Assembly: GCA_017554325.1 (NCBI GenBank)
Contig: JAFZIP010000020.1
Coordinates: forward strand, 1 to 64,000
Direction of reading: 5' to 3'
DNA: 64,000 bases
DNA from: Bacteroidales bacterium
GTDB lineage: Bacteria > Bacteroidota > Bacteroidia > Bacteroidales > WCHB1-69
Part shown: positions 45,431 to 54,071 of the stretch, piece after piece
Layout of the letters: each line of letters opens with the position of its first letter
Numbering within the stretch: position 1 is the first letter of the stretch
The notes under the pieces: model-generated
Databases searched by the model: none
The model's input: only the letters and a program-made list of their open reading frames with translations
Told to the model about the DNA's origin: nothing
Position numbers and translations under genes: made by a program

Positions 45431-46597
45431 ATGCCCCCTACCCTAACCACCATCACCACCCTACTATACCTCTTCGGCATCCCGCTGACAGTAGTGCTGC
45501 TGGCCAAGCGCTGGCCCATCATCAACAAGATCAGCCCGATGGTCATCCTCTACGTCATCGGTCTTGTGGCCGGCAACTGCGGGTGGATTGGCGAACAGGC
45601 GACACATGTGTGCACAAACGTATCGAACGTGGTGGTGCTGCTCACCATCCCCCTTATGCTGTTAGGTTGCAACTACAAAGGGCTCTCAGCCGGCATGGCC
45701 GTGAAAGCCTTTTTCATCGGACTGTTCAGCGTGCTGGCTGTCACCATTGCCGGATTCTTCATCTTCCGGGGACAGGCATCATCTGCAGACGTGAGCGCCA
45801 CCGATTTCGCCAAGATCAGTGCCGTGATGACCGGCATCTACATCGGCGGCATCCCCAACCTGGCCCCCGTCTCCAAGGCCATTGAGCTCCCCGAAAACCT
45901 TTTCCTGCTGGTTTCCAGCTACGATCTCATCGTCACCAGCCTCTATCTGATTGTGGTGGTATTCTTTGGCCGGAGCATCGTCCGCATACTCTTCCCTAAA
46001 CAGAAACAGATACTTTCCGATAATGTTACTGACGATGAGCTTCTCGAAGATCATCCCGAACCGTTTTCCAAAAAATTGCTAAACAGAAGCATCGGAATCC
46101 TGACTGCTATCACCATTGCAACCATAGCCTACGGAATCTCCCTGCTCATCCCCGTCGAGAACAAAACCGTCATCATCATACTCTCCATAACCACGATTTC
46201 GATTGCTCTTTCATTCTGGAAACCCGTAAAAAAGCTGGAAAGCACATTCGACATGGGATTATACTTTGTCTATGTTTTCTGTCTGGCAGTGGCTTCCATG
46301 GTAAACATACACGATCTGGAACTCTCCAGATATCTTTTCATTCTGTACTACATCACCTTTGCGGTGTTCGGCTCGCTGGTGCTGCAATTCCTGTTCGCCC
46401 GCCTGTTCAAGGTTGACGGCCCCCTGACGATGGCAGCCTCCATCGCACTCATCAACTCACCTCCGTTTGTGCCGATGGTGGCGGCCACTCTCAAAAACAA
46501 GGGGATCATCCTGCCGGGCATCGCTATCGGACTGTTAGGTTATGCCGTGGGGAACTATCTGGGGCTGGTCATTTATGGTTTGCTGGTCGCCCTGTGA
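45431..46597 (+). CDS. DUF819 family integral membrane protein
   Basis: 388 residues from the ATG at 45431; upstream in-frame codons lie in repeats and before the promoter. Eleven or so membrane helices. AVMTGIYIGGIPNLAPVSKAIEL and INSPPFVPMVAATLKNKGIILPGI match the conserved loops of DUF819 (YjcL type) proteins, which look like two inverted transporter halves. The substrate is unknown. The NUDIX gene follows 52 bases later with its own promoter. Confidence 0.85.
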   Translation: MPPTLTTITTLLYLFGIPLTVVLLAKRWPIINKISPMVILYVIGLVAGNCGWIGEQATHVCTNVSNVVVLLTIPLMLLGCNYKGLSAGMAVKAFFIGLFSVLAVTIAGFFIFRGQASSADVSATDFAKISAVMTGIYIGGIPNLAPVSKAIELPENLFLLVSSYDLIVTSLYLIVVVFFGRSIVRILFPKQKQILSDNVTDDELLEDHPEPFSKKLLNRSIGILTAITIATIAYGISLLIPVENKTVIIILSITTISIALSFWKPVKKLESTFDMGLYFVYVFCLAVASMVNIHDLELSRYLFILYYITFAVFGSLVLQFLFARLFKVDGPLTMAASIALINSPPFVPMVAATLKNKGIILPGIAIGLLGYAVGNYLGLVIYGLLVAL

Positions 46598-46618
46598 TGC
46601 CCGCACCGGATATTTTCA

Positions 46619-46626
46619 TATTTTTG
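46619..46626 (+). promoter_or_regulatory. -7 box TATTTTTG for the NUDIX gene
   Basis: Exact consensus 23 bases upstream of the ATG at 46650. Confidence 0.7.
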
Positions 46627-46649
46627 CCGACTTGATAATTGCTTCAACG

Positions 46650-47120
46650 ATGATCATTTTCCAGAACAACAACCCTGTAATTATTCACACGCCCGAGGAG
46701 TTCGAACGTTTTTCCAGTCAATATCTTCTAATCCATGCGGCTGGAGGCATCGTGCAAAACGAAAATCAGGAGATTCTGATGATATACCGCTTGGAAAAAT
46801 GGGATTTTCCAAAAGGCAAAGTGGAAGCTGGCGAGGAATACGCCGAAGCCGCTGTGCGTGAGGTGGAGGAGGAAACCGGACTGCACGACATCACACTGGG
46901 AGATGCCCTACCCTGCACTTTCCACACCTACGAGTTACATGGCGATCCGATTCTCAAGCAAACCCACTGGTACACCATGCACGCAAAACGTCAATCACTC
47001 ACGCCACAAACCGTGGAAGATATCACACAAGCCACGTGGGTGCCGATCGAGGAAGTGAGCGGGAAACTGGAAGAATCCTATCCGTCGTTGAGAGCACTGT
47101 GGGAGGGGATTAGAGATTAG
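46650..47120 (+). CDS. NUDIX hydrolase
   Basis: 156 residues from the ATG at 46650. The NUDIX box GX5EX7REVxEETGL is complete (GKVEAGEEYAEAAVREVEEE, then TGL, about residues 53-76). Hydrolyses a nucleoside diphosphate linked to another group; the exact substrate cannot be told. The preceding LEKWDFPKG and the HTYELHG strand suit the diadenosine-polyphosphate/phosphoinositol type. Stop codon TAG lies in a GATTAGA repeat tract. Confidence 0.9.
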   Translation: MIIFQNNNPVIIHTPEEFERFSSQYLLIHAAGGIVQNENQEILMIYRLEKWDFPKGKVEAGEEYAEAAVREVEEETGLHDITLGDALPCTFHTYELHGDPILKQTHWYTMHAKRQSLTPQTVEDITQATWVPIEEVSGKLEESYPSLRALWEGIRD

Positions 47121-47153
47121 AGATTAGAGAGTAGAGATTAGGGATGAGAGATG
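47108..47153 (+). repeat. Heptamer tract spanning the NUDIX stop codon
   Basis: GATTAGA units, first unit in frame as the last codons (Ile-Arg-Asp-stop), followed by GAGTAGA, GATTAGG and GATGAGA variants. Confidence 0.8.
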
Positions 47154-47258
47154 AAGGAGTTAGGAATGGGGAATTCATTTCACATTGCAGATTCCACACT
47201 GAAGAAGGCCGGGGTAGTAATATTGGATTGAGAAATTGGGAATTAGAGTTTATTGATA

Positions 47259-48644
47259 ATGTGCAGATTTTTTGTAACATTCTTTTTCTTTTTGTTTGCA
47301 TTTGCTGTTTCAGCGCAAAACATCTCTGGCTACTGGCAAGGGGTGCTGCATGTGTCTAAAACTGACTCGCTTACCGTCGGCATGATGGTAAACATGGACG
47401 ATGACACACTGCGCATAGTGATGGACAGTCCCGACCAGTACTACATGGACATTGCCACCGACGAGTCCAAGTGGGAGGACAGCACGCTCTCGTGGAAAGT
47501 GAAAGAGATCGAAGCATCCTTTTCCGGACGGTTGTCGGCAGATGGACATAGCATCACAGGCACCTTCAAGCAGGGCAGCAAGTTGGAGCTGACCTTCGAG
47601 CGCGGCCACGAGCGCAAGGTTATCCGCCGCCCGCAGACTCCGCAACCGCCGTACCCATACAGCGAAGAGGAGATTCGCATCAAGGACAAAGACAACCGCT
47701 ATAGCCTCATCAACGGCACGCTCACTATGCCTGTTCAGACTCCAAAAGCACTCATCATCCTCATCTCCGGCTCTGGCTGGCAAGACCGCGATGAGTCCCT
47801 CATGGGGCACAAGCCGTTCCTGCTCCTCGCCGACCACCTTACCCGGCAGGGCTATGCCGTGTTCCGCTACGACGACTTCCCGCGCGCGGTGTTCGCCAAA
47901 TCTACCACATTCGATTTCGCCGATGGGGTTACCCTCATACTGGATTCCCTTACGCATCGTACAGACCTGAGAGGAGTATCCATGGGATTGCTAGGGCACA
48001 GCGAGGGCAGCATGGTGGCCGAGATTGTAGCTGCCCGCGACCAGCGCATATCATTTGTCATTACACTTGGCGGCGTTGCGCAGAAGACCACCGACGTGCT
48101 GCTTTACCAGCTGCGCGTCATCAACGAGACTGACAGCACCCTGACACCCGAGGAAATTGACAATTCCGTGAAGTTGTCCGACCAATTGTATCAAGCATTG
48201 CTGAAGGCTAAAAACGAGAAAGAAGCCGCAAAAGTCCTCAACCAAAAATGGGAAACAATCTGCCGTCGGCTCACTCCCGAGGAGCAGGAACGATACGGGT
48301 TCACTCCACAACGCAAAGCCGCCGCCATACAGCAACTTGTATCCCCTTGGTTCTACACCTTCATCCACTTCGACCCCAAGCCCTACATCAAAAAGATGCA
48401 ATGCCCTGTAATGGCCATCGGCGGTGAGAAAGACCTGCAAGTGGATGTCTTAGCCAACAATTCGCTGTTTGCCCAGTATCTGAAAAAGAATCCCCATCAT
48501 CGTTTCGTCAGCATCCAAGGAGCCAACCACTTGCTGCAGCCCTGCGAATCAGGCAGTCCGAACGAGTACGGTGAGATTGAGGAAACCATGAAACAGGAAG
48601 TATTGGACCTCATCACCGGCTGGTTGGAAGAAATATTGAATTAA
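47259..48644 (+). CDS. Exported alpha/beta hydrolase
   Basis: 461 residues from the ATG at 47259. Signal peptide MCRFFVTFFFFLFAFAVSAQ. Residues about 22-115 are a small beta-rich domain (ISGYWQGVLHV...SITGTFKQGSKLELTF), a lipocalin-like module often seen ahead of periplasmic esterases. The hydrolase has LLGHSEGSMVAEIV (nucleophile Ser about 248), a cap region rich in Lys/Glu, IGGEKDLQVDV (acid) and GANHLLQP (His). Likely a periplasmic esterase or peptidase; substrate unknown. MalY/PatB follows 24 bases later, probably in the same transcript. Confidence 0.88.
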   Translation: MCRFFVTFFFFLFAFAVSAQNISGYWQGVLHVSKTDSLTVGMMVNMDDDTLRIVMDSPDQYYMDIATDESKWEDSTLSWKVKEIEASFSGRLSADGHSITGTFKQGSKLELTFERGHERKVIRRPQTPQPPYPYSEEEIRIKDKDNRYSLINGTLTMPVQTPKALIILISGSGWQDRDESLMGHKPFLLLADHLTRQGYAVFRYDDFPRAVFAKSTTFDFADGVTLILDSLTHRTDLRGVSMGLLGHSEGSMVAEIVAARDQRISFVITLGGVAQKTTDVLLYQLRVINETDSTLTPEEIDNSVKLSDQLYQALLKAKNEKEAAKVLNQKWETICRRLTPEEQERYGFTPQRKAAAIQQLVSPWFYTFIHFDPKPYIKKMQCPVMAIGGEKDLQVDVLANNSLFAQYLKKNPHHRFVSIQGANHLLQPCESGSPNEYGEIEETMKQEVLDLITGWLEEILN

Positions 48645-48668
48645 CAACACCATAATCAATCCATCATA

Positions 48669-49835
48669 ATGATCACATATAATTTTGACGAGATAGTTCT
48701 CCGGCGTGGCACCAGCTGCGTGAAACACGATATGCTGAACGAGGTGTTCGGCACCGACGATGTGCTGCCCATGTGGGTGGCCGACATGGACTTCAAAACC
48801 CCGGACTTCATCGTGAACGCGGTGCGCGAGCGTTGCAACCATGAGGTCTTCGGCTACACTTTTGCACCCGACACGTACAAGATGGCCGTGCTCAACTGGA
48901 TGCGCGAGCACTACCACATTGAGACGCGCTGGAAGCACATCCATTTCATCCCCGGCATCGTGCAAGGCATTGCGTTTGTGCTACAGGCATTTACCAACCC
49001 AGGCGACAATGTACTGATCACCACGCCCGTGTATCCGCCCTTCATCAACGTGCCACACCGCAGCGGGCGTGTGTTCGTGAGCAGCCCGCTGAAAACCGTA
49101 AACGGACGTTTCGCCATTGACTACCACGACTTGGAAGAGAAGGCCAAGGGCTGCAAGGTGATAATCCTCGCCAACCCGCACAACCCCGGCGGCGCCGTGT
49201 GGACAAAAGAGGAATTGCAGAAGATCGCCGAAATTTGCTATCGACAGAAAGTCTTGGTCATCGCCGACGAGATCCATGCCGACCTTACTCTGCCGGGCTT
49301 CACACACACCTCTTTCTCCACCGTTTCCGACGAAGCTTTGCACAACTCCATCACCTTCATCGCACCGAGCAAGACCTTCAACATGGCCGGTTTAGCCTCC
49401 TCCGTATGCTACGTTCCCGATCCAGACATCAAGAAGAAGTTCTTCGGCTTTCTGGATGCCAACGAGCTGTCGTTGGGCACATTGTTCGCCTACGTGGCCG
49501 CGGAGGCCGCCTTCACACACGGCGAAGAGTGGCGCAAGCAACTTCTTGAATATCTGCAAAAAAACATCGATTTCACCAAACAGTATCTACATGACAATAT
49601 GCCGGAAATCAAGATGATGCGCCCCGAAGCCTCCTTCCTGCTCTGGCTCGACTTCCGCGCTTGGGGGCTACCGCAAAAAGAATTGGTCGATTGTCTCATA
49701 CGCGAAGCAAAAGTGGGACTGAACAGCGGTTTAGACTACGGCCCCGACGGCGAGGGCTTCATGCGCATGAACATCGGCACTCCAAAGGCAACCGTTCAGG
49801 AGGCATTAGAGAGAATCAAGTCGGTGAGACGGTAA
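48669..49835 (+). CDS. MalY/PatB family C-S beta-lyase (aminotransferase fold)
   Basis: 388 residues. PLP enzyme of fold type I. VLPMWVADMDFKTPDFIVNAV is the MalY/PatB N-terminal signature; NPHNPGGAVWTKEEL, VIADEIHADLTLPG and the PLP lysine in APSKTFNMAGLASS (about 235) follow. Cleaves cystathionine or cysteine-type C-S bonds to pyruvate, ammonia and a thiol, feeding methionine synthesis or cysteine breakdown. Confidence 0.93.
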   Translation: MITYNFDEIVLRRGTSCVKHDMLNEVFGTDDVLPMWVADMDFKTPDFIVNAVRERCNHEVFGYTFAPDTYKMAVLNWMREHYHIETRWKHIHFIPGIVQGIAFVLQAFTNPGDNVLITTPVYPPFINVPHRSGRVFVSSPLKTVNGRFAIDYHDLEEKAKGCKVIILANPHNPGGAVWTKEELQKIAEICYRQKVLVIADEIHADLTLPGFTHTSFSTVSDEALHNSITFIAPSKTFNMAGLASSVCYVPDPDIKKKFFGFLDANELSLGTLFAYVAAEAAFTHGEEWRKQLLEYLQKNIDFTKQYLHDNMPEIKMMRPEASFLLWLDFRAWGLPQKELVDCLIREAKVGLNSGLDYGPDGEGFMRMNIGTPKATVQEALERIKSVRR

Positions 49836-49864
49836 AAAAGAGGTGGGAACCTTGATTCCAACAA

Positions 49865-50578
49865 TTAATTCATATCCCAACAAAGGGAAGCGATATCATT
49901 GCAGGACTGTCCTAACAGTTCTGCAATTTCTTTATTGCACAGATGGCCGTTAAAGCAATAGGTGCTTTGCATCAAAGCCGGGTTCTTCTGCAACAGAAAC
50001 TTTATCTTCGGCTCCACAGCCAAAGCTTCCAACAAAGGCATCAGGAAACCCGAGAGGGCAATATTCACAGCAGAGGCCGACCAAGTCTCCGACAATATCT
50101 TGTCCGTCACATACATACCTTCGGCATCCTTGATCAGATTCATGGCCAAGGCTGTGATTTTCTTGGAATTCAGCTTTTCAATCTGCAGCACATTCAACTG
50201 CGAAGGAAACTGGGTGGAAAAAATCACTTTTTCATCCTTCAGCAACGCTATCTGATCATCTGTGAAGGGCGTGAACTTAACTAACACTTTGGCCATACTT
50301 GACAATGTGAAGAAGTCGTCTGCAAACTCAGCCCCTGCATCGGCATAGTCCATATCCGTAAACTGCGACTGTTCTGCGAAACCTCGCTGCATGAAAACAT
50401 GGACACGATGCTCCACCAACGTGTGTACCGCATCCGGCGTAAGCATCACGAAACTGCCTATCGGCTGTTCATCCTTCAAGATGGCAATCGAATCCTCCGT
50501 CACAGGTGCATCCAGCAAAAAAGCCTGCTCCTGGGTTACGGGGTTCGCATCTTCCAAGATAAATCCTGTTGTACTCAT
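49865..50578 (-). CDS. Alanine dehydrogenase/PNT-like protein lacking the NAD domain
   Basis: 237 residues from the ATG at 50578. Residues about 35-160 resemble the N-terminal domain of alanine dehydrogenase and transhydrogenase alpha: LTPDAVHTLVEH, GFAEQSQFTDMDYADAGAEF, KVLVKFTPFTDDQIALLKD, KKITALAMNLI. Residues about 163-237 resemble the C-terminal segment of the same enzymes: SASAVNIALSGFLMPLLEAL, NPALMQSTYCFNGHLCNKEI, AELLG. The roughly 180-residue Rossmann NAD(H) domain normally inserted between them is absent without any frameshift. The Arg before LTP and the His after the VIF strand also look replaced, so catalysis is unlikely. It follows tsaE, a position where many Bacteroidota have a full alanine dehydrogenase. 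Confidence 0.7.
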   Translation of the reverse strand: MSTTGFILEDANPVTQEQAFLLDAPVTEDSIAILKDEQPIGSFVMLTPDAVHTLVEHRVHVFMQRGFAEQSQFTDMDYADAGAEFADDFFTLSSMAKVLVKFTPFTDDQIALLKDEKVIFSTQFPSQLNVLQIEKLNSKKITALAMNLIKDAEGMYVTDKILSETWSASAVNIALSGFLMPLLEALAVEPKIKFLLQKNPALMQSTYCFNGHLCNKEIAELLGQSCNDIASLCWDMN

Positions 50579-50597
50579 AGTTGAAATTTTGTTTTGG

Positions 50598-51020
50598 TTA
50601 GAAAATAAAAATCCGGGTATCATCATCCACTCTCTGTATGTGAATCGGGATGAAATCATCCTGCAGGATCTCTTCCACTTTCTCGGTCCATTCGATGAAA
50701 CAATAGTTGCCGCTGTACAGATACTCCTCAAAACCGATGCGAGTAGCGTCGGCAGGCTCGTCAATGCGATAAAAATCAAAATGATACAGCGGAGAACCGT
50801 TCTCGGTCCAATACTCGTTCACGATAGCAAAAGTAGGTGAAGAGGTGATGTCCTGCACACCCAGTTCGCGGCAGATTTCCTTTATCAGGGTGGTTTTCCC
50901 AGTGCCCATCTCTCCATAAAAGCCGAAGACCCGCTCTTGCGGATATGCTTTGAGAATGGCTTTCGCCACGTCGGAGAGTTGTTGTTCGGTTGCGGTTATC
51001 TGCTGCATACGATATGTCAT
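50598..51020 (-). CDS. tsaE: tRNA threonylcarbamoyladenosine synthesis ATPase TsaE
   Basis: 140 residues from the ATG at 51020; the ATG at 51008 (MQQITATEQ) is equally plausible because the -7 box at 51030-51037 leaves almost no leader for the first. ATPase working with TsaB and TsaD in t6A37 tRNA modification. P-loop GFYGEMGTGKTTLIKE, SSPTFAIVNEY, and LYHFDFYRIDEPADA are diagnostic. Lies between the BadF-type kinase and the alanine-dehydrogenase-like gene. Confidence 0.94.
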   Translation of the reverse strand: MTYRMQQITATEQQLSDVAKAILKAYPQERVFGFYGEMGTGKTTLIKEICRELGVQDITSSPTFAIVNEYWTENGSPLYHFDFYRIDEPADATRIGFEEYLYSGNYCFIEWTEKVEEILQDDFIPIHIQRVDDDTRIFIF

Positions 51021-51029
51021 GATGGTTTG

Positions 51030-51037
51030 CAAAGATA
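51030..51037 (-). promoter_or_regulatory. -7 box TATCTTTG for tsaE
   Basis: Exact consensus immediately after the kinase stop codon; overlaps the most upstream in-frame TTG of tsaE. Confidence 0.65.
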
Positions 51038-51041
51038 CATT

Positions 51042-51878
51042 TTATTGCTGAATCAGCAAGGGCAACGGTGCTTTTATGATTTTTCCAATGCGGCAATGGA
51101 TCAGTTTAGCAGCTTCGCGCACTATGCCTTCAAAGTGGAACGCCACAGAGCCCGACAGATTCCATTCCAGCATTTCGGCATCGTCATAGTGGTTTTTCTG
51201 ACAGGAGAAGAAATCCGAAAAAGCCTCTACTGCAAGTTGATGTACATATTCATTGTCCAAATGCGCATGCACAAACGGCGCCAACGACGCCCAGAACTTG
51301 TTGGGCGCTGGCTCGCGATAGACGCGGTGGATGGCAGCCTCGAAGGAGAGTTGGTGTTCCTGTTGCAAATCCTTAGTCACGGCACGCGGCAGCTGTCCGC
51401 GCAAGTAAGCCGTAAGCAGGCGTTTGCCAAGATTGGTGCCACTTCCCTCGTCGCCAAGCAGGTAGCCAAGCGACGGAGCTCGGTTTTCGATGGCGTTGCC
51501 GTCAAAGAGGCACGTGGCGGCTCCGGTGCCCAGGATTCCCACAATGGAGCGCTGGCCGCGGCTGAGCGCATGGCACACCGCCATCAGGTCAGAATAAACG
51601 TTGATTCTGGCATCCGGAAAGAAGCCCTGCAGCACGCACCCTACCCTGCCGGCGTTCTCCAGGCTGGCACAGCCTGCGCCGTAGTAGCGTACTTGCTGCA
51701 CGGAGGCACTTGCGCCGTGAGCACGCACAAAGCCTTCAAACACCTGCGAGATGAACTCATCCGTGCAATAGTTGGGATTTATGCCCTCCCCGATGCACTC
51801 CAAAATCAGCATCCCACCCTCCACAACAGCGAAGGCGGTCTTGGTTGCACCGGCATCAATCAAAAGCGTTTGAGACAT
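51042..51878 (-). CDS. BadF/BadG-family sugar kinase (N-acetylglucosamine kinase-like)
   Basis: 278 residues. ASKHA-fold kinase: LLIDAGATKTAFAVV (phosphate 1), VYSDLMAVCHAL, GILGTGAATCLFDG (phosphate 2) and LGYLLGDEGSGTNLGKRLL are the pattern of BadF/BadG proteins close to eukaryotic-type N-acetylglucosamine kinase. It probably phosphorylates an amino sugar from cell wall turnover; there is no Fe-S cysteine pair, so it is not a dehydratase activator. Starts 20 bases after nadE. Confidence 0.83.
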   Translation of the reverse strand: MSQTLLIDAGATKTAFAVVEGGMLILECIGEGINPNYCTDEFISQVFEGFVRAHGASASVQQVRYYGAGCASLENAGRVGCVLQGFFPDARINVYSDLMAVCHALSRGQRSIVGILGTGAATCLFDGNAIENRAPSLGYLLGDEGSGTNLGKRLLTAYLRGQLPRAVTKDLQQEHQLSFEAAIHRVYREPAPNKFWASLAPFVHAHLDNEYVHQLAVEAFSDFFSCQKNHYDDAEMLEWNLSGSVAFHFEGIVREAAKLIHCRIGKIIKAPLPLLIQQ

Positions 51879-51898
51879 AAGTTACAAATTCTCTGAAA

Positions 51899-52732
51899 TT
51901 ACAGATTAACCAGACGTTCTCGGGAGATGCACCCCGGATTGTGACGCTTGAACTCCGAAGCACAATAGCGCTTGATCAGGGTATGTTCCCGTAGAGAGGT
52001 GTCACCCTGGAAAAAGGCGGCAAACACCTTGTCTGCCTCAAAATAGTTGGGCACGCCCAACTGCTCGCAATCGCACTGGCTGATGCCCAAGCCATCAACG
52101 GGGGTGGCATCTATGCAGGACTGCAACGCCGCACGCTGCGCATCATTTTCCTCTTTCAACAGGAAGGTAGATAGCGCATAAATCTCGGTTTTCCAAAGGT
52201 GCTGCACCGGCGCAAAGTCACCCACATCGCCGTGCAGGGTCCAGAAGCCGGTAAGGAATTCCGTGTAGTTGTCGGTGGAAACAACCATGCCGCGGTGTAG
52301 CTGCGCGAGATCGTACAGCACCATCATGCGCATACGGGCCTTCATGTTGCCCTGGCGCAGTTTGGAAAGCTGGCTGTCGTCGAAATCAACCAGCAGTTTC
52401 TTGTTGGCATAGAAGGTCTCCGTCAGGTCCAGATGCTGGAAATCGTGGCAGAAAGCCTCACCCACGGCAATGGAACGGGCAATCTCATCTTCCTTGTTGG
52501 TCTCGATGGTGATGGAGCGACCGATCAACGGGATGCCGGCGTTCTCGCACACAGGCTGCAGCAAGGCCGCGCAGAGCGCACTGTCGATGCCGCCGGAGAT
52601 GCCAAGCACCAAAGATTGCAGTTTGCTGGATTCCAGATAGTCTTCCATCGTGGTCCGAATGCGTTTGGCCAACTTGTCCATTGTTTCATCTCCAGCGAGA
52701 AAAGGAAAATAATTCGTTTCAGGAGTGGTCAT
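51899..52732 (-). CDS. nadE: NAD+ synthase, ammonia-dependent
   Basis: 277 residues, the length of the ammonia-using single-domain enzyme; no nitrilase (glutaminase) domain. Converts deamido-NAD to NAD. PP-loop VLGISGGIDSALCAALL (about 43-57), then STDNYTEFLTGFWTLHGDVGDFAPV and KTEIYALS. Heads the run nadE-kinase-tsaE-AlaDH-like on the minus strand. Confidence 0.95.
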   Translation of the reverse strand: MTTPETNYFPFLAGDETMDKLAKRIRTTMEDYLESSKLQSLVLGISGGIDSALCAALLQPVCENAGIPLIGRSITIETNKEDEIARSIAVGEAFCHDFQHLDLTETFYANKKLLVDFDDSQLSKLRQGNMKARMRMMVLYDLAQLHRGMVVSTDNYTEFLTGFWTLHGDVGDFAPVQHLWKTEIYALSTFLLKEENDAQRAALQSCIDATPVDGLGISQCDCEQLGVPNYFEADKVFAAFFQGDTSLREHTLIKRYCASEFKRHNPGCISRERLVNL

Positions 52733-52809
52733 AAAAAGGAAAGGTTTTTAAAGTGGTAAGGGTAAAAGTATATCAAGTTCGTAATGTTTGTAAGGTTCTA
52801 TAGTCTTAC

Positions 52810-52831
52810 ACCTCTAATCTCTAATCTTTCA
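52810..52831 (-). repeat. Heptamer tract at the YwqK-like stop codon
   Basis: On the sense strand TGA is followed at once by AAGATTAGAGATTAGAGG, two GATTAGA units. Confidence 0.7.
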
Positions 52832-53866
52832 TTCCTTCGGAATCTCATGATTGAACAGGGCTTTGACCATTTTGGCTTCTGCGCCTTCGGAATAGATTTC
52901 CTCATCGGGGGCGGGCTTGAGTTTGATGATAATGGCGTCATTGCCGGCATCCTCCACTGGCGTGTAATCCACAATGGCATCGGAGGCGGCAATCACACTC
53001 GGGGCAATCTTGGTAAACACCGTAAAATCAGCCCACTGAGCCACTTCATCCAACGATTCGTCAAAGAGAATCTGCTTTCCGTTGCGTAAGACAGCAGCTG
53101 TTTTATCTCCTTTCTTCAAAAAATAAGCGATGATATCCTGGTTGAGTTTCTGACCTTGCCCCTTGATGTACAAATAAACATACGTCTTCAAAACACGCTG
53201 GTCCTTATACTCAACAGTGGAACGGATTTTCCCTTTTGAATCATAGAAATCCCAGCTGCCAACTCGCTGACCTTTCAGATAGTTACCGGTGGAGGAGACC
53301 ACATTTTTCGGATAATATGCAGTGCTCTTGCCATTCAACTTGCCATCCAAGTAATTCTGTTCCAAGCTGACTGCCCCGTCAATATAGTAGGTTTTATAGA
53401 GACCACTCAGTTTACCATTCAGGTAATTCCGTTCTTCCAAAAGGATTCCCGATTCGGCAGAGAAGACTTTCCACTCGCCAGTGCGCTTACCCATGGCATA
53501 ATGCTCAATGGCAATCAGTGTGTCCGTATTGGAATAGTAACGCCACTCGCCATCCTTGAGTTGGTCTATGAACATGCCTTCGGATGCTTTGTGCTCATTA
53601 TCGTGATACATCACAGTTTTCACCTTGTGTACGCCTTGGATGAACTCAGTGGTGCTTTTCAACTTGCCATTGGAATGATAGTATTTGAAGGTCCCGTATG
53701 GCACATTGTCCTTGAATTGGCCTTCATAGACCATTTTGCCATCTTCCATCTTCTTCCACACCCCTTGTTTGTTTCCTTTGGCATCTGTCCTGTTTAGCAC
53801 AGCATCATTTTGGGCAAATAGTGAGAGCGAAACCAGACTGAGCAGTATCAAGATAAATTTTCTCAT
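52829..53866 (-). CDS. Exported YwqK/MORN-like repeat protein
   Basis: 345 residues from the ATG at 53866. Signal peptide MRKFILILLSLVSLSLFAQ. About eight repeats of 22-25 residues with the MORN/YwqK pattern (GKNKQGVWKKMEDGKMVYEG-like, GTFKYYHSNGKLKS, GEWRYYSN, GEWKVFSAESGILLEE, GSWDFYDSKGKIRST) cover residues 25-235. The C-terminal 100 residues are unique and acidic. PGAP-type annotation calls such proteins 'YwqK family antitoxin', but nothing here supports a toxin-antitoxin pair. Own -7 box with a leader of about 95 bases. Confidence 0.82.
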   Translation of the reverse strand: MRKFILILLSLVSLSLFAQNDAVLNRTDAKGNKQGVWKKMEDGKMVYEGQFKDNVPYGTFKYYHSNGKLKSTTEFIQGVHKVKTVMYHDNEHKASEGMFIDQLKDGEWRYYSNTDTLIAIEHYAMGKRTGEWKVFSAESGILLEERNYLNGKLSGLYKTYYIDGAVSLEQNYLDGKLNGKSTAYYPKNVVSSTGNYLKGQRVGSWDFYDSKGKIRSTVEYKDQRVLKTYVYLYIKGQGQKLNQDIIAYFLKKGDKTAAVLRNGKQILFDESLDEVAQWADFTVFTKIAPSVIAASDAIVDYTPVEDAGNDAIIIKLKPAPDEEIYSEGAEAKMVKALFNHEIPKE

Positions 53867-53970
53867 TTTTATAAAATTTAAACACCTGTCTATTAACGAA
53901 AAAGAATCGGTAAAATTGCGCAAACAGAGCCACAATATCCGATTGCAAACAGTAGCACATTTTGCAGCCG

Positions 53971-53978
53971 CAAATATA
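53971..53978 (-). promoter_or_regulatory. -7 box TATATTTG for the YwqK-like gene
   Basis: Exact consensus 105 bases upstream of the ATG at 53866. Confidence 0.65.
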
Positions 53979-54071
53979 CAAAAACATCACAGCCGGACAG
54001 ACCAACTGTGATGTAATTTTGCACTGATAAAATATAAATCCCGAATAAGATTTCGGGTTATGCATTGATTC

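Noticed and set aside
49865..50779. Frameshifted full-length alanine dehydrogenase
   Set aside because: The C-terminal segment continues in the same frame and the total length leaves no room for a Rossmann domain in any frame; upstream codons belong to the tsaE region.
52829..53866. Antitoxin of a toxin-antitoxin pair
   Set aside because: Only the automatic family name suggests this. The protein has a signal peptide and MORN-like repeats, and no small toxin gene adjoins.
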